NCBI GenBank assembly: GCA_035485275.1
Contig: DATHOE010000047.1
Span: 110,226 to 174,225 of the forward strand
Length of the DNA stretch: 64,000 bases
Direction: 5' to 3'
From: DAIDJD01 sp035485275
GTDB taxonomy: Bacteria; Oederibacteriota; JAJYGY01; DAIDJD01
Shown: in pieces, positions 9,067-18,430 of the stretch
Layout of the letters: the number at the start of each line of letters is the position of its first letter
Numbering within the stretch: the first letter of the stretch is position 1
Notes under the pieces: model-generated
Told to the model about the DNA's origin: nothing
Seen by the model: the letters and a program-made list of their open reading frames with translations, nothing else
Database searches by the model: none
Made by a program: the position numbers and the translations under genes

Positions 9067-10152
9067 ATGGGAGTTCTCCGTTTATGGCTGGCATTTGCGG
9101 TTCTGACAGCGCACATAGGTGCGGTCGGCAACTATCAATTGTTGTCCGGACCCTTGGCGGTGCAGGCCTTTTACGTGATATCCGGGTTTTATATGGCTTT
9201 GGTGCTTGATCGCAAATACGCGAAATCCACTTGGGTATTCCTGTTCAACCGCGTTTCTCGCCTCTATCCAGGCTATTTGGCCTTGTCTCTTTTGGCTTTT
9301 TTGTACCTTTATTCCATGGGCCGGCTCACGGGCACCGATTTTGGAGCTCTGTTCTATATCAACGATTACTGGCCCCATTTCAGCTTTTGGGGCCGCGCGA
9401 TCACGGTGGCTTCAAACGTGCTCATGGAGGGAAAAGACGTCACCGTTTTTTTGGCCGTCGATCCCCATACGGCGGGCTACTTCCTCAGCGCCCATCCCGT
9501 GCATGGGGTCGTGCCATCGAGCGCATTCCAATTCCTTCCCCAATCGTGGTCCCTGGGGTTGGAGTTCAATTTCTACCTTCTAAGCCCCTGGTTGGTCCGA
9601 CTTCGGAGCCGCTGGATCGTGTTGATCATGGCCGCGAGCACGGCGACAAGACTTGCGCTGGCGCACTTCGGTTACAGCGGGGATCCTTGGACCTACCGTT
9701 TTTTTCCGTCGGAACTGGCCGTATTCCTCTTGGGTTTGATGGCCTACCGCGTCTACCGTGGTCTGGGGGAGGAGGATTCGAATTGGCGCCAGGCCAGCTA
9801 TATGGCGACGGCTGTCCTCATTCCCGTTGTGGTGTTGAGCGCATATTTACCCGGGAACGAGAATAGCACCGCCCTGCTGACCCTGCCCTTGCTCGCGCTC
9901 GCGTTGCCGTGGATATTTGAGCGTTCCAAGGATATTTCCCTGGATCGTTCAATCGGCGAATTGTCCTACACCGTGTACCTGAGCCACCTGCTGGTGGCAA
10001 ACCTAATGCGGCCGCTCGGCGTGACGTCCGGGCCGTGGGCGTCGCTCTACGTCATGGCGGGCAGCGTGGCGCTGTGCCTGGCCATACGCCACATGATCGA
10101 GAAGCCCGCCGACCACTGGCGGCGGGCGATGACACGGAAATGGATGAAATAA
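9067..10152 (+). CDS. Acyltransferase 3 family membrane protein (OafA/YrhL-like)
   Basis: The 361-residue integral membrane acyltransferase would transfer acetyl or another acyl group to a surface sugar. Visible features are the N-terminal LRLWLAFAVLTAHI segment with the conserved His in the first helix, the FYVISGFYMALVL motif, an R-V-S-R-L-Y-P motif (NRVSRLYPGY), and a C-terminal helix run containing the ELSYTVYLSHLLV motif (family pattern SYxxYLxH). About ten membrane segments. It is the first of four rightward genes (9067-14521) that alternate acyltransferases with GT-C-like proteins, which points to modification and assembly of an envelope polysaccharide or glycolipid. Confidence 0.88.
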   Translation: MGVLRLWLAFAVLTAHIGAVGNYQLLSGPLAVQAFYVISGFYMALVLDRKYAKSTWVFLFNRVSRLYPGYLALSLLAFLYLYSMGRLTGTDFGALFYINDYWPHFSFWGRAITVASNVLMEGKDVTVFLAVDPHTAGYFLSAHPVHGVVPSSAFQFLPQSWSLGLEFNFYLLSPWLVRLRSRWIVLIMAASTATRLALAHFGYSGDPWTYRFFPSELAVFLLGLMAYRVYRGLGEEDSNWRQASYMATAVLIPVVVLSAYLPGNENSTALLTLPLLALALPWIFERSKDISLDRSIGELSYTVYLSHLLVANLMRPLGVTSGPWASLYVMAGSVALCLAIRHMIEKPADHWRRAMTRKWMK

Positions 10153-10176
10153 AAAAAAAGGGGGGGCTGTTCAAGA

Positions 10177-11541
10177 ATGCCAGATAACCAGGACGCAAAA
10201 AATCCTGCCCTGAATGCCCGGACAACAAAAATATGGGTGGCCCTCGCGCTGACCTTTTTTTTGTTGATGAAATTATTCTTAAACTTAAAACAAATACCCG
10301 ATGATTTCATGGTTTCGAACATCCCATTTCAATTCGGCGCGTATGCGTCATCGCTGCTCGATCGCGGGGAATATGCGGACTGCAGCTCCATCCCCTGCAA
10401 ATACGCCTCCAGGATGCCCCTCATACCCTGGACGCTTGCCGCTTTGGGACACATATCGAGGTCGGCGAAATCCATAGCGATCATCAAGAACGTCGCGTTT
10501 TCCGTCCTGACCTTGGTCGTTTTCTTATGGATCGTGAATGTCCACCGCAAAATCTTCCCCGGTTCAGCCGTCGCCTGGTTTCTCCTGCTTCCCCTCGCCC
10601 TCGCACCGCCCCTCGCCCGGCACGCGTCGTCCATTTTCTATGAGGAGGGTTTCCTGGTGGAATTCCTCGTTTGTTGGACATTGCTTTTTCTAATTGGGGT
10701 TCTATTTTGGGGGAAAAAGGAAAAAATCGACGGCACGCCGGCGGTGACAGCTTGTCTCGCGTTCGGGACTCTGATCTATTTGACCAAGGACACCATGCTT
10801 TTGGTGTTGCTGGCCTCGCTCGCCCTGGGGATCCTCTGGACGGCCCGCTTCCACGAAGCCAGGACCTTGGCAGCAGTTCTCATATCCTTGGCCGCGGTAT
10901 TGGCGTGGGGCGCCCACAACAAGATCGCCTCCGGCCGCTTTTCGATTTCCACCAGCTGGGACGGCGAAAACCTTTACCGCGGGTTCAACCAGCAGAGTTA
11001 TGATATTTATCCATACATAAATCTCGACGAAGTTCTGCATCCCCCGCAAACGGTGACTCTGGTCAACGGGGAAAGTTTCACCGTCGGCCATCGCGAAATA
11101 AAATTCGAAAACGAATGGGAATGGAACGACTATTTCGAGCAACTTTCCTATTCTTGGTTGGAGTCCAATCATCAAGAGGCGTTTAACTTCGCGCTCATGA
11201 AGATTTATAACTTTTTTCTGAGCGTGTACCTCAATCCCTACGAAAACGGGCTCAATTACACCTACGCGAATTTCATCCATTTTTGGCTGATATTCGGCAG
11301 GATGATGCAATTGGAGCTGGCCGTCCTCCTAGCGGCCCTGTGGCGCCGAAAAAATTCGTATGCAAAGGCTTTGGTGGCCGGGGTGGTGGTCGTGAACCTG
11401 ACGTACGCAACGCCCTACCTGCTTTGTTTCAACTACGAACGGCATATAACGGTCTATTTGGCCCTGGTTGCAGCCTGCTCGTTCATGGTGTGCTCCGCCC
11501 TTCTGAGCCCGGCCGAGGCGGTCGGAGACGGCCCGCGCTGA
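10177..11541 (+). CDS. Polytopic membrane protein, probably GT-C fold glycosyltransferase
   Basis: The 454-residue protein has about ten hydrophobic segments, beginning with a helix at about 19-37. The region after the first helix (FGAYASSLLDRGEYADCSS) is placed like the first periplasmic loop of PMT/ArnT-type enzymes, and the segment CKYASRMPLIPWTLAALG resembles the following helix. A long soluble loop (about 255-360) precedes the last helices. No confident metal or acceptor motif can be named. It starts 24 bases after the acyltransferase stop, with a G-rich ribosome site (AGGGGGG), so the two are probably cotranscribed. Best read as a hypothetical GT-C-like protein. Confidence 0.6.
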   Translation: MPDNQDAKNPALNARTTKIWVALALTFFLLMKLFLNLKQIPDDFMVSNIPFQFGAYASSLLDRGEYADCSSIPCKYASRMPLIPWTLAALGHISRSAKSIAIIKNVAFSVLTLVVFLWIVNVHRKIFPGSAVAWFLLLPLALAPPLARHASSIFYEEGFLVEFLVCWTLLFLIGVLFWGKKEKIDGTPAVTACLAFGTLIYLTKDTMLLVLLASLALGILWTARFHEARTLAAVLISLAAVLAWGAHNKIASGRFSISTSWDGENLYRGFNQQSYDIYPYINLDEVLHPPQTVTLVNGESFTVGHREIKFENEWEWNDYFEQLSYSWLESNHQEAFNFALMKIYNFFLSVYLNPYENGLNYTYANFIHFWLIFGRMMQLELAVLLAALWRRKNSYAKALVAGVVVVNLTYATPYLLCFNYERHITVYLALVAACSFMVCSALLSPAEAVGDGPR

Positions 11542-11810
11542 CAAAAATCTTTGGTTTGAAACAAAATACCCCCGGGAAAAAGGGACCGTGCCGTCTGCAT
11601 CCGGTCCAACGCGGCGGCGTTTACTGCATCTTGAGTTTTTTACTTTATAGGCCTCTGCTCCGGTGACCGCCCAGCCTTGCGCGTGGAGCCGGAGCCGTCA
11701 TAGAATGACGGCCTGGCCGGAACATCCGTCGATGGAGACCCAAAAAAAGAGCCCAAAATTTTATGCAAAGAGTAGCTCCATACTTTCCAACTACGAGCGG
11801 GACAATTCCG

Positions 11811-13466
11811 ATGGAAGAAAAACGTCACGAGGACGGACAAATCTTCGGACCGAGCGACCTGACAAAATCATCCGGCAAATCCAGGCTTAATAACCTGATG
11901 GAAGCCGTCTCCGGGACGGAAATGAAAGCCAATAAATTCGCCCCGTATTCGGGTCCCCTGGCGATCCTGGCCCTGTGGCTGGCCCTGGTGCTCCCCAGTC
12001 TGGACCGATCCACGATGCAGGAATACGACGAGTTGACGCACGCCCGTGTGGCCCAGGCCGCCGCCCTCGATGGGCATTGGTGGCCTTTGGTCCTGGACGG
12101 ACGCACCTTTTACGAAAAGCCCCCCTTACTCCTGTGGCTGGCTGGCGCCACCGCCAAAGTGAGCGGACGGCCTTACAACTGCTGGCCGTACCGATGTTGG
12201 ACGTGTTTGGGGGCCGGGCTATGCCTGGCCTTCCTGGTCCTGATCGGGGTCCTCCTAGAACGCCCCGGGGTGGGCTGGCTCGCCGCGCTGATTTTGTCCC
12301 TGCAGGGCGACTTCATCTATCACGCCCGTTTTTTTACCTTCGATACTCCCTTCCTGGCCTGTGTCTTCGCATCCTTGGCCTTCTCCCTGAGCGCGGCCAC
12401 GAGCCGACGTCCCAGGGACTGGTTTTGGGCGGGAGCAGCCCTGGGCTTGGCCGCCGCATTCAAGTCCTGGTTCGTCTTCACGGTTCTGCCGGCTTACGCA
12501 TGCGCCCTGGCCTTCCACGTGCGCCCCGAGCAGCGAAAGGCGGCGGCCCTGGCCCTGGTCGGTCCTCCCCTGGCGGTGCTGTCGCTTTGGATCCTGCTTT
12601 ATGTCCATTGGATGGGGGAGGGCTTTCTCACGGAAGAGCTGTTCGGAAACCTGGCCGGGAGGATTGCGGGCATGAACGCCTTCTACGATCCCGACGGCCA
12701 CGCGGCCTTTTATCTGAAATGGGCGGCGATGAGCGCCCCGACAGTCCTGCCCTGGGTCCTCGCCGCGCCTCCGGCCCTCGCCTCGGCCAAGGGGAGCGGG
12801 ACAAGCGAGGCAAGCGGAGCGCAGCGACAGGCTTGGAGCTTCCTGCGCACCTGGACCTGCGTCTTTTGCCTAAGCTGGCTCCTGGGAATGGCGTTTGTGC
12901 GGTCGGAAACCATCAATTACGCCTTGCCGCTGGAAGCCGGCCTTTGCATGGCGGCCGCCCTGATCATGGATTCGGGTTATGGCGCGGCGCGGAGCCTGTT
13001 GCGGACCGGGCTCCTGGCGGCCTCGCTCCTGGCCGTCCTGCGCTTATGGGACCCCTTCTGGTCCCTGGCGTTGGGCGCCGCGTTCGGGCTGCCATGGCTC
13101 TTTTTGGGGTCCAAGGACAAGTCCGTCCCCAAAACGGCCTGGGCCGGGACGCTGAGCCTCATCCTCGGGCTCGGAATCTTCGGGCTGCTCTCCCGGGAGG
13201 CCGCAGGACTGCTGCTGAAGCCACTCGACCCAAGCCGTCCCATCGCCGAACTTTTATTGGCCCATCCCGCCCGCAGCCGGGGGGAAACGCTGTGGATGAT
13301 CGGGGGTGCCAGCCAGGCCGCGAATTTTTACTCCTCCTACACCGTCCGTAACCTGGATTATCTGCCAGACCGACGCCCCACCGAAGCGAGCCTGGTGAAG
13401 ACGAAAGCGGGCTGGATATTCTTTCCGGCCAGTCCCTCCGCCGCAAGGGGGGTTGGGCTTCCGTGA
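11811..13466 (+). CDS. Glycosyltransferase family 39 (PMT/ArnT-like) membrane protein
   Basis: About 550 residues. The N-terminal helix is followed by the signature acidic loop EYDELTHARVAQAAALDG, where GT39/ArnT enzymes have catalytic acidic residues, and by FYEKPPLLLWLAG, a conserved family motif. About eleven membrane helices follow. The enzyme is expected to use a polyprenyl-phosphate sugar as donor at the outer face of the inner membrane. The start is uncertain: ATG 11811 is used, 11763 and 11898 are in frame, and none has a strong ribosome site. Its stop overlaps the next gene's GTG start (GTGA), so the two are translationally coupled. Confidence 0.82.
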   Translation: MEEKRHEDGQIFGPSDLTKSSGKSRLNNLMEAVSGTEMKANKFAPYSGPLAILALWLALVLPSLDRSTMQEYDELTHARVAQAAALDGHWWPLVLDGRTFYEKPPLLLWLAGATAKVSGRPYNCWPYRCWTCLGAGLCLAFLVLIGVLLERPGVGWLAALILSLQGDFIYHARFFTFDTPFLACVFASLAFSLSAATSRRPRDWFWAGAALGLAAAFKSWFVFTVLPAYACALAFHVRPEQRKAAALALVGPPLAVLSLWILLYVHWMGEGFLTEELFGNLAGRIAGMNAFYDPDGHAAFYLKWAAMSAPTVLPWVLAAPPALASAKGSGTSEASGAQRQAWSFLRTWTCVFCLSWLLGMAFVRSETINYALPLEAGLCMAAALIMDSGYGAARSLLRTGLLAASLLAVLRLWDPFWSLALGAAFGLPWLFLGSKDKSVPKTAWAGTLSLILGLGIFGLLSREAAGLLLKPLDPSRPIAELLLAHPARSRGETLWMIGGASQAANFYSSYTVRNLDYLPDRRPTEASLVKTKAGWIFFPASPSAARGVGLP

Positions 13467-14521
13467 GGAGCGACGGCGGGCACCGCTTCCTGACGCTGGA
13501 CGGATTCCGCGGCATCGCGGCCCTGATGGTGATGGCCCTCCATTACAGCCCCTTCTTTTTCGGCGGGACCCTTTTTGGCCATGGATTTCTCGCGGTGGAC
13601 CTCTTTTTCCTTTTGAGCGGCTTCGTCCTATCGCAGGCCTATTCAAGACGTTTCGACGGAGGCCTTTCGTTTCCGGAATTTTTCAAAATCAGGCTGATCC
13701 GGCTTTACCCGCTTTTTTTGGCCGCTCTCTCCCTGGCGGTGCTCTCGCTCCTGATCGCGTGGCTGGCCTTCGGGGAAAACCAAGGGGTCATAAAAAGGCA
13801 CGTGGATGTCGTCGGTTCCCTTGTATTAAACCTTTTCTTCCTGCCTTCGCCGTTCTTTAACGGGGCCCAGATGTTCCCCTGGGTCCCGCCGAGCTGGTCC
13901 CTGTACTACGAATTGCTCGGCAATGCGGCGTGGGCCAAGGCGCGGATCCGTATGAACACCCTCGGCCTTGGCTTTGTTGTCCTTGCCGCCGGCATCCTCC
14001 TGGCAGTGCTGGGTTCCCAAGGCGGATTGAACAAGGGGGACTGTTGGGGCTGGAACCAGGCCGCCGTGGCGCTGTGCCGGCTGGCTTTCTCGTTCGGATT
14101 AGGTTTGCTGATCAGCAAAATGGAAATTCCGCGGATCCCGAGGGTGAATTCCAAACTTTTATTTCTGACGCTGCTTCTAATTTTGGCCGTGAATCCGCCG
14201 CCCGCCTTCGAGATCTTGGCGCAGCTCTCCGCGGTGTTGATCGGGTTTCCTTGCCTGGTGTTTTTGGCCACGGACAATGAGCCGGATTCCTCCATCGAGT
14301 CCAAGGCCTGCGTATTTCTGGGGGAGGCCAGCTACGGTATATACGTCCTGCACTGGCCGGTCTTGACCCTCTTCATCCTCGCAAACCATGCCCTGCACCT
14401 GCAGAAGACCGCGCCGACAGGAATAGGCTTAATGTTGATCGTTGTCCTGGCGGCCCATCTTTTAAACCGTTTCTTTGACGTCCCGCTGAGGCGCCGTCTC
14501 AGCCGCCGATTCTTGGCTTAA
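13463..14521 (+). CDS. Acyltransferase 3 family membrane protein
   Basis: Second OafA-like acyltransferase of the block, 352 residues. The start is a GTG overlapping the GT39 stop. Characteristic sequence: FLTLDGFRGIAALMVMALHY (the family R-G-I-A-A motif with the conserved His), GHGFLAVDLFFLLSGFVLSQAY (family VD-xFFxLSGF), FFKIRLIRLYPLF, and near the end GEASYGIYVLHWPV. About ten helices. It probably O-acylates a glycan built by the neighbouring glycosyltransferases. It differs clearly from the acyltransferase at 9067, so this is not a recent duplication. Confidence 0.9.
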   Translation: MRSDGGHRFLTLDGFRGIAALMVMALHYSPFFFGGTLFGHGFLAVDLFFLLSGFVLSQAYSRRFDGGLSFPEFFKIRLIRLYPLFLAALSLAVLSLLIAWLAFGENQGVIKRHVDVVGSLVLNLFFLPSPFFNGAQMFPWVPPSWSLYYELLGNAAWAKARIRMNTLGLGFVVLAAGILLAVLGSQGGLNKGDCWGWNQAAVALCRLAFSFGLGLLISKMEIPRIPRVNSKLLFLTLLLILAVNPPPAFEILAQLSAVLIGFPCLVFLATDNEPDSSIESKACVFLGEASYGIYVLHWPVLTLFILANHALHLQKTAPTGIGLMLIVVLAAHLLNRFFDVPLRRRLSRRFLA

Positions 14522-14666
14522 TTTGGCGGAAAGCCGCACCTGATCTATGGGACCCCAAGAGGTCGTTTTAAGCCCGTAGGCCCTTCCGGGACAATCTGAT
14601 CGCCATGAATAAATAAAGTGTAACGTGACCCCAAAAGTCCGGTCCGCTTTAAAATGTAAAGTCGGG

Positions 14667-15509
14667 TTAGCGTTTCCGCTTCAAAATCTTTATCGGTGCA
14701 GCGGGCAGGAAGCTCTCCCCGGAGACCACCTTTCTTCCTGTCCGGCCTTCCAATTCCAAACGCGCCCGTTTGGCAAGGCGCCCGCCCGTCTTGGCGGCGG
14801 ATTCGTTCTCGGTCATGCCTGTGGCGACCACGCTCTCGGCGATTTGGCGTGTGGAGAGTTCAGCCAAGGCCGTGAAGATAAGCTCGGCCTCCGTCATATG
14901 GTCACGCAGGTTCTGGCTCTTCAAACCCTTCATCCCCTTGTGCTTTTTGACGCTCACCCCAGACCATTCCTGGTGGATGATGTTGGTGAGGATGGCGAAT
15001 TCGTCGCCCTTCTTGACCTCATGGTCGGCCCAGTAATCCGTCAGTTTGTTTCGGGTCTCCTGGCCGGTCATGCGCTGTTGAATCCACTTTTCACTTCGGC
15101 CATGGGCGGCCCAAGTCTCACGGGCCCGATCCAGGGACAGGGCCGGGTCGGACATCTCCTGTATGCGTTCGTAGCCCACCTTGGCAAGCCAGAGTTTGAT
15201 GGGCTCAGCTTTGGGGCTAGGGACGGACTGCACAAGGCGCAAAAGCGTCTCAGCGCTGGCGACATCCGTCAGGTAGGACTTTCCATCCGCGGCTTCAAGC
15301 TTCAGTCGGTGACATTCCGTCACCGACTGACTACCCTCTTTGCCCAAACGCTCTTTCAGTTTATTCCAGTACTTTCTGGCGGTCTGATAGTCGGCCTGCT
15401 GAATCAATGCTTGGACGACATCCACCACTGAAAACCACCATGCATCGGCGTCCTCATCATAGACGCGGCGAATCTTGTGTTCTTCGAATATAGCCGATGT
15501 GTTCCCCAC
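14667..15509 (-). CDS. Bro-N domain protein, DinD-like
   Basis: The 280-residue protein opens with a Bro-N type DNA-binding domain (RRVYDEDADAWWFSVVDVVQAL, then ARKYWNKLKERL, and LTDVASAETLLRLVQSVPS), a domain usual in phage antirepressors. The rest (WIQQRMTGQETRNKLTDYW, and GMKGLKSQNLRDHMTEAEL) matches the body of the DNA-damage-inducible DinD / RhuM-like proteins. DinD of E. coli interacts with RecA filaments; Bro-N proteins are often carried by mobile DNA. It lies downstream of tRNA-Asp on the same strand, but no repeated tRNA 3' end is visible on its far side, so integration there is not supported. Confidence 0.82.
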   Translation of the reverse strand: MGNTSAIFEEHKIRRVYDEDADAWWFSVVDVVQALIQQADYQTARKYWNKLKERLGKEGSQSVTECHRLKLEAADGKSYLTDVASAETLLRLVQSVPSPKAEPIKLWLAKVGYERIQEMSDPALSLDRARETWAAHGRSEKWIQQRMTGQETRNKLTDYWADHEVKKGDEFAILTNIIHQEWSGVSVKKHKGMKGLKSQNLRDHMTEAELIFTALAELSTRQIAESVVATGMTENESAAKTGGRLAKRARLELEGRTGRKVVSGESFLPAAPIKILKRKR

Positions 15510-15560
15510 TCCTGCCTCCCGCTCAAAGTGTGAGCCCAGTTAGAATATCCCTTATTCCCA

Positions 15561-15596
15561 AAAAGAAAAGCCCTCCGGCGCAAGGCCAAAGGGCTT
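15561..15596 (-). terminator. Intrinsic terminator after tRNA-Asp
   Basis: Reading leftward, arms 15585-15596 and 15568-15579 form a 12-bp stem (AAGCCC...GGGCTT with two G-U-type pairs) with a five-base loop, followed by a T-rich TTCTTTTT tract. It sits directly downstream of the tRNA 3' end. Confidence 0.75.
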
Positions 15597-15606
15597 ACTT
15601 TGTAAG

Positions 15607-15683
15607 TGGCGGAGCTTACGGGACTTGAACCCGTGACCTCCCGCGTGACAGGCGGGCGCTCTAACCAACTGAGCTAAAGCTCC
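15607..15683 (-). tRNA. tRNA-Asp (anticodon GTC)
   Basis: The 77-nt gene is on the minus strand with encoded CCA (15609-15607). Acceptor arms GGAGCTT (15683-15677) and AAGCTCC (15617-15611) pair perfectly. The D-loop reads AGCTCAGTTGGTTAGAGC, the anticodon loop is CTGTCAC (GTC, aspartate), and the T arm contains GGTTCAAGTCC. The discriminator base is G, the identity element for aspartate. Confidence 0.97.
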
Positions 15684-15867
15684 ATCTATGTCCAGCTGAC
15701 GCTTCCCTTAACAGGAGTCCCCGGCTGGACAAAGGCGGAGTGGGGTTCAAGACAGACGGTCCCAACCTGTTCAAAAGGACTGAAAACATAACAAAATAGG
15801 GGGCAATCTTCAAGGACTTGCTTAAAAAATTAAGTCAAAACAAAGACCGGCCGCGTATAGTGGATTG

Positions 15868-17007
15868 ATGCGTTTGAACCGCTCCGTGCTCGTCTTTCTG
15901 GGTATCGTCGTCCTCATCGCGGGGTCGGCTTTTTGGTTTTGCGGCAGCCAATTGGCCCGCGCCTTCCCCTTCGGCGGCCCCGGCGTCTGGGGGGCCTGGA
16001 TCTGGGCCCTGGCGCTGTGGGTCTTCCCGCTGATTAGGGTCACCCTGTTCAGGGAAAGGGCGGGGCGCCTGCAGGGCCTGGCCTTTTTCATGATGGGCAT
16101 GGCCGCCACCTTCCTGATCCTCCTGCTGCTCCTTCGGCTGGCGGGCCTGGCCCTGGGATGGGCCGGCCTGTACTGGCCCACCTGGGCCCCCTGGGTGATG
16201 CTGGCCTGCGCCGCTGTCCTGAGCCTGTGGGGCATGCAGGAGGCTTTCGGACCCGCCGTCCTGCGCGAAGTGCGCCTCCCGACCCCGGGCCTGCACCCCG
16301 GCCTCGAGGGCCTGCGCATCGTCCAAATCTCGGACCTGCACGTGAACCACTTCACCGGAGCGGCGCAGGTGGCCCGCCTTGTGGAGCAGGTGGAGGCCCT
16401 CAAGCCGGACCTCATCGCCATCACCGGCGACCTCGTGGACGGGCCCGTGGACCAGCTGCGGGAGGCGGCCGCACCCATGGCGGGCCTGAAGGCCCCCCTG
16501 GGCGTGCACTATGTCACCGGCAACCACGAATACTTCTGGGGCATCGACGGCTGGCTCAGGGAGTTTTCCGGCCTGGGCTTCCAGCTCCTGCTCAACGCGC
16601 ACCGGGTCCTGGAGCACAAGGGCGCCAAAGTCCTCGTGCTGGGCGTCAACGATCCCACGGCCGCGCGCATGAACGAGGCCGGGCCGGACCTCGAGCGGGC
16701 CCGCGCGGGGGCCCCCGGCGCCGACTACACCATCCTCCTGGCCCACCAGCCGCCGGCATACACCCTGGCCGAAGCCGCCGGGGCCGACCTATTCCTGGCC
16801 GGGCACACGCACGGCGGCCAGTTCTTCCCTTTTCCGCCGATCGTGTCGCTCTTCCACCGCTACTTCCGCGGCCTGTACCGCCACAGCGGGCGCATGCACG
16901 TGTACATCCACAGCGGCTCCGGCTTCTGGGGCCCCCCAAACCGCCTGGGCGTGCCCCCGGAGATCGCCCTCTTGGTCCTGGAACGCACCCCCAAAGAAGG
17001 AGGCTAG
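15868..17007 (+). CDS. Membrane-anchored metallophosphoesterase (YkuE-like)
   Basis: The N-terminal 130 residues hold four hydrophobic helices. The soluble part has the full calcineurin-like metal-binding series: ISDLHVNH, ITGDLVDG, TGNHEYFWG, LAHQPP and GHTHGGQFF. This set is typical of the YkuE/YaeI group, some of which hydrolyse lipid A precursors or phosphodiesters; the substrate here is unknown. The ATG at 15868 is used, immediately preceded by an in-frame TTG. The DUF1761 gene starts three bases after its stop, so they form an operon. Confidence 0.9.
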   Translation: MRLNRSVLVFLGIVVLIAGSAFWFCGSQLARAFPFGGPGVWGAWIWALALWVFPLIRVTLFRERAGRLQGLAFFMMGMAATFLILLLLLRLAGLALGWAGLYWPTWAPWVMLACAAVLSLWGMQEAFGPAVLREVRLPTPGLHPGLEGLRIVQISDLHVNHFTGAAQVARLVEQVEALKPDLIAITGDLVDGPVDQLREAAAPMAGLKAPLGVHYVTGNHEYFWGIDGWLREFSGLGFQLLLNAHRVLEHKGAKVLVLGVNDPTAARMNEAGPDLERARAGAPGADYTILLAHQPPAYTLAEAAGADLFLAGHTHGGQFFPFPPIVSLFHRYFRGLYRHSGRMHVYIHSGSGFWGPPNRLGVPPEIALLVLERTPKEGG

Positions 17008-17010
17008 AGC

Positions 17011-17427
17011 ATGCTCAAATTCGACCTGGTTTGGACCCATATCGCCGCGGTGGCCTTGGTGAACTTCTTCATCGGCTTCGCCTGGTATTCCTTCCTTTTC
17101 GTGAAGCCCTGGGTGGCGGCCTTGAAGATCACTCCGGAGGACATGCGCAGCCCGGAAGCCAAGCGCCGGATGCCCATGCTCATGGGCGCGGCGGCCCTCA
17201 CGGCCCTGCTGCTGAGCTTCGGCTCCCAGGTGCTGGTGAACAGCCTGGGCGCCTCGGACGCGCTGTCCGGCGCCCTGATCGGGCTCTTCGTGGCCGTCGT
17301 CTTCATCGCCGCCCACGCCTCCGGAAGCCTCTTCGAGCGGCGCCCCCTGGTGGTCTACGGCATCAGCGTGCTGCACGGCATCGCTGTCCTGACCCTGGAC
17401 TGCGCCATCCACGCCGCCTGGCGCTAG
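17011..17427 (+). CDS. DUF1761 family small membrane protein
   Basis: The 138-residue protein has four predicted membrane helices (about 8-30, 57-75, 87-108, 115-135) and the DUF1761 pattern: HIAAVALVNFFIGFAWYSFLFVK at the N-terminus and GISVLHGIAVLTLDCAI at the end. No biochemical role is known for the family. It follows the metallophosphoesterase by three bases, so it is probably cotranscribed. Confidence 0.8.
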   Translation: MLKFDLVWTHIAAVALVNFFIGFAWYSFLFVKPWVAALKITPEDMRSPEAKRRMPMLMGAAALTALLLSFGSQVLVNSLGASDALSGALIGLFVAVVFIAAHASGSLFERRPLVVYGISVLHGIAVLTLDCAIHAAWR

Positions 17428-17445
17428 GCTGGCCTTTCCCGCAAC

Positions 17446-17477
17446 AAAAAGGCCGCCCCGCGAGGGACGGCCTTTTT
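17446..17477. terminator. Bidirectional intrinsic terminator
   Basis: A GC-rich hairpin (GGCCG...CGGCC, with inner CCC/GGG pairing) is flanked by AAAAA on the left and TTTTTTT on the right. It lies between the convergent DUF1761 gene and the epimerase gene, so it can end transcripts from both sides. Confidence 0.8.
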
Positions 17478-17500
17478 TTGTCCGGCTTCCTCGGGCTGCC

Positions 17501-18430
17501 TCAACGCTTGGCGCCGGCCTTGAAGAAGGCCACGGTCTCGCGGATGCCCTTGTCCAAGGCCACCTTGGGCGACCAGCCCAGCTCCTTGTGGGCCTTGGCC
17601 CAGCTCAGCCAGTTGGCCTTGACGTCGCCCGCCCGCGGCGGGCCATAGACGGGGGCTTTGGACAGGCCCAGGGCCTTGGCGATGGAGGTGTAGAGCTCCT
17701 TCACCGTGGTGGGCCGGTTGGTGCCGATGTTGTAGGCCTGGCAGCTCCCCTTCTTCAGGCACAGCAGGCTGGCGCGGGCCACGTCGCCGACGTAGACGTA
17801 GTCGCGGATCAGCGAGCCGTCCCCGAAGATCGTGCAATCCTGGCCCTTGAGCAGGCGCTGGATGAAGATGGCCACCACCCCGGCCTCGCCGTGGGGCATC
17901 TGGCGGGGCCCGTAGACGTTGCTGTAGCGCAGGACGCTGTAGTCCAGGCCGTGCTGGGCCCGGTAGAAGCGCAGGTAGGTCTCGCCCACGGCCTTGGTGA
18001 TGCCGTAGGGGCTCTCGGGCTGTATGGGGAAGGCCTCGGTGGCCGGGAACTTCTTGGGGCTCCCGTAGACCGTGCCGCCGGAGCTGACGTGGATGAACTT
18101 CTTCAGGCCGTTGAGGCGCCCGGCCTCCAGGAGGTTCAGCACCCCCAGCACGTTGATGTCCGCGTCGTGGCGCGGATCCTTGACGCTGTCGGGCACGGAC
18201 ATCTGGGCGGCGTGGCTGTTGACCACGTCGAAGCGCTCCTTCTTGAACAGCGCGTGCACCTTCTTCGTGTCGCGGATGTCGGCCACCACCAGCTTGGCCT
18301 TGGGGGGGACATTGGAGCGCTTCCCGCCCGAAAGGTCGTCGAGCACCACCACCTTGTGCCCCGCCGCCAGGTATCCGTCCGCCACGTGGCTGCCGATAAA
18401 TCCGGCTCCGCCGGTCACCAAAATTTTCAT
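17501..18430 (-). CDS. NAD-dependent nucleotide-sugar epimerase (GalE-like extended SDR)
   Basis: The 309-residue extended SDR probably interconverts a UDP-sugar, most likely at C4. Motifs: GGAGFIG for NAD binding (7-13), the acidic pair DD (31-32) after strand two, SSGGT around 116-120, and the catalytic Tyr142/Lys146 (YGITK). RYSNVYGPRQ and VYVGDVARA are standard GalE/RmlB-type segments. It is slightly shorter than GalE of E. coli (338) and resembles the archaeal/bacterial single-domain epimerases. It probably supplies sugar nucleotides to surface glycan synthesis. It is monocistronic, with a shared terminator downstream. Confidence 0.88.
   Translation of the reverse strand: MKILVTGGAGFIGSHVADGYLAAGHKVVVLDDLSGGKRSNVPPKAKLVVADIRDTKKVHALFKKERFDVVNSHAAQMSVPDSVKDPRHDADINVLGVLNLLEAGRLNGLKKFIHVSSGGTVYGSPKKFPATEAFPIQPESPYGITKAVGETYLRFYRAQHGLDYSVLRYSNVYGPRQMPHGEAGVVAIFIQRLLKGQDCTIFGDGSLIRDYVYVGDVARASLLCLKKGSCQAYNIGTNRPTTVKELYTSIAKALGLSKAPVYGPPRAGDVKANWLSWAKAHKELGWSPKVALDKGIRETVAFFKAGAKR

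Noticed and set aside
14667..15683. Integration of the Bro-N gene at tRNA-Asp
   Set aside because: The gene lies beside the tRNA, but I found no copy of the tRNA 3' end on its far side and no integrase.
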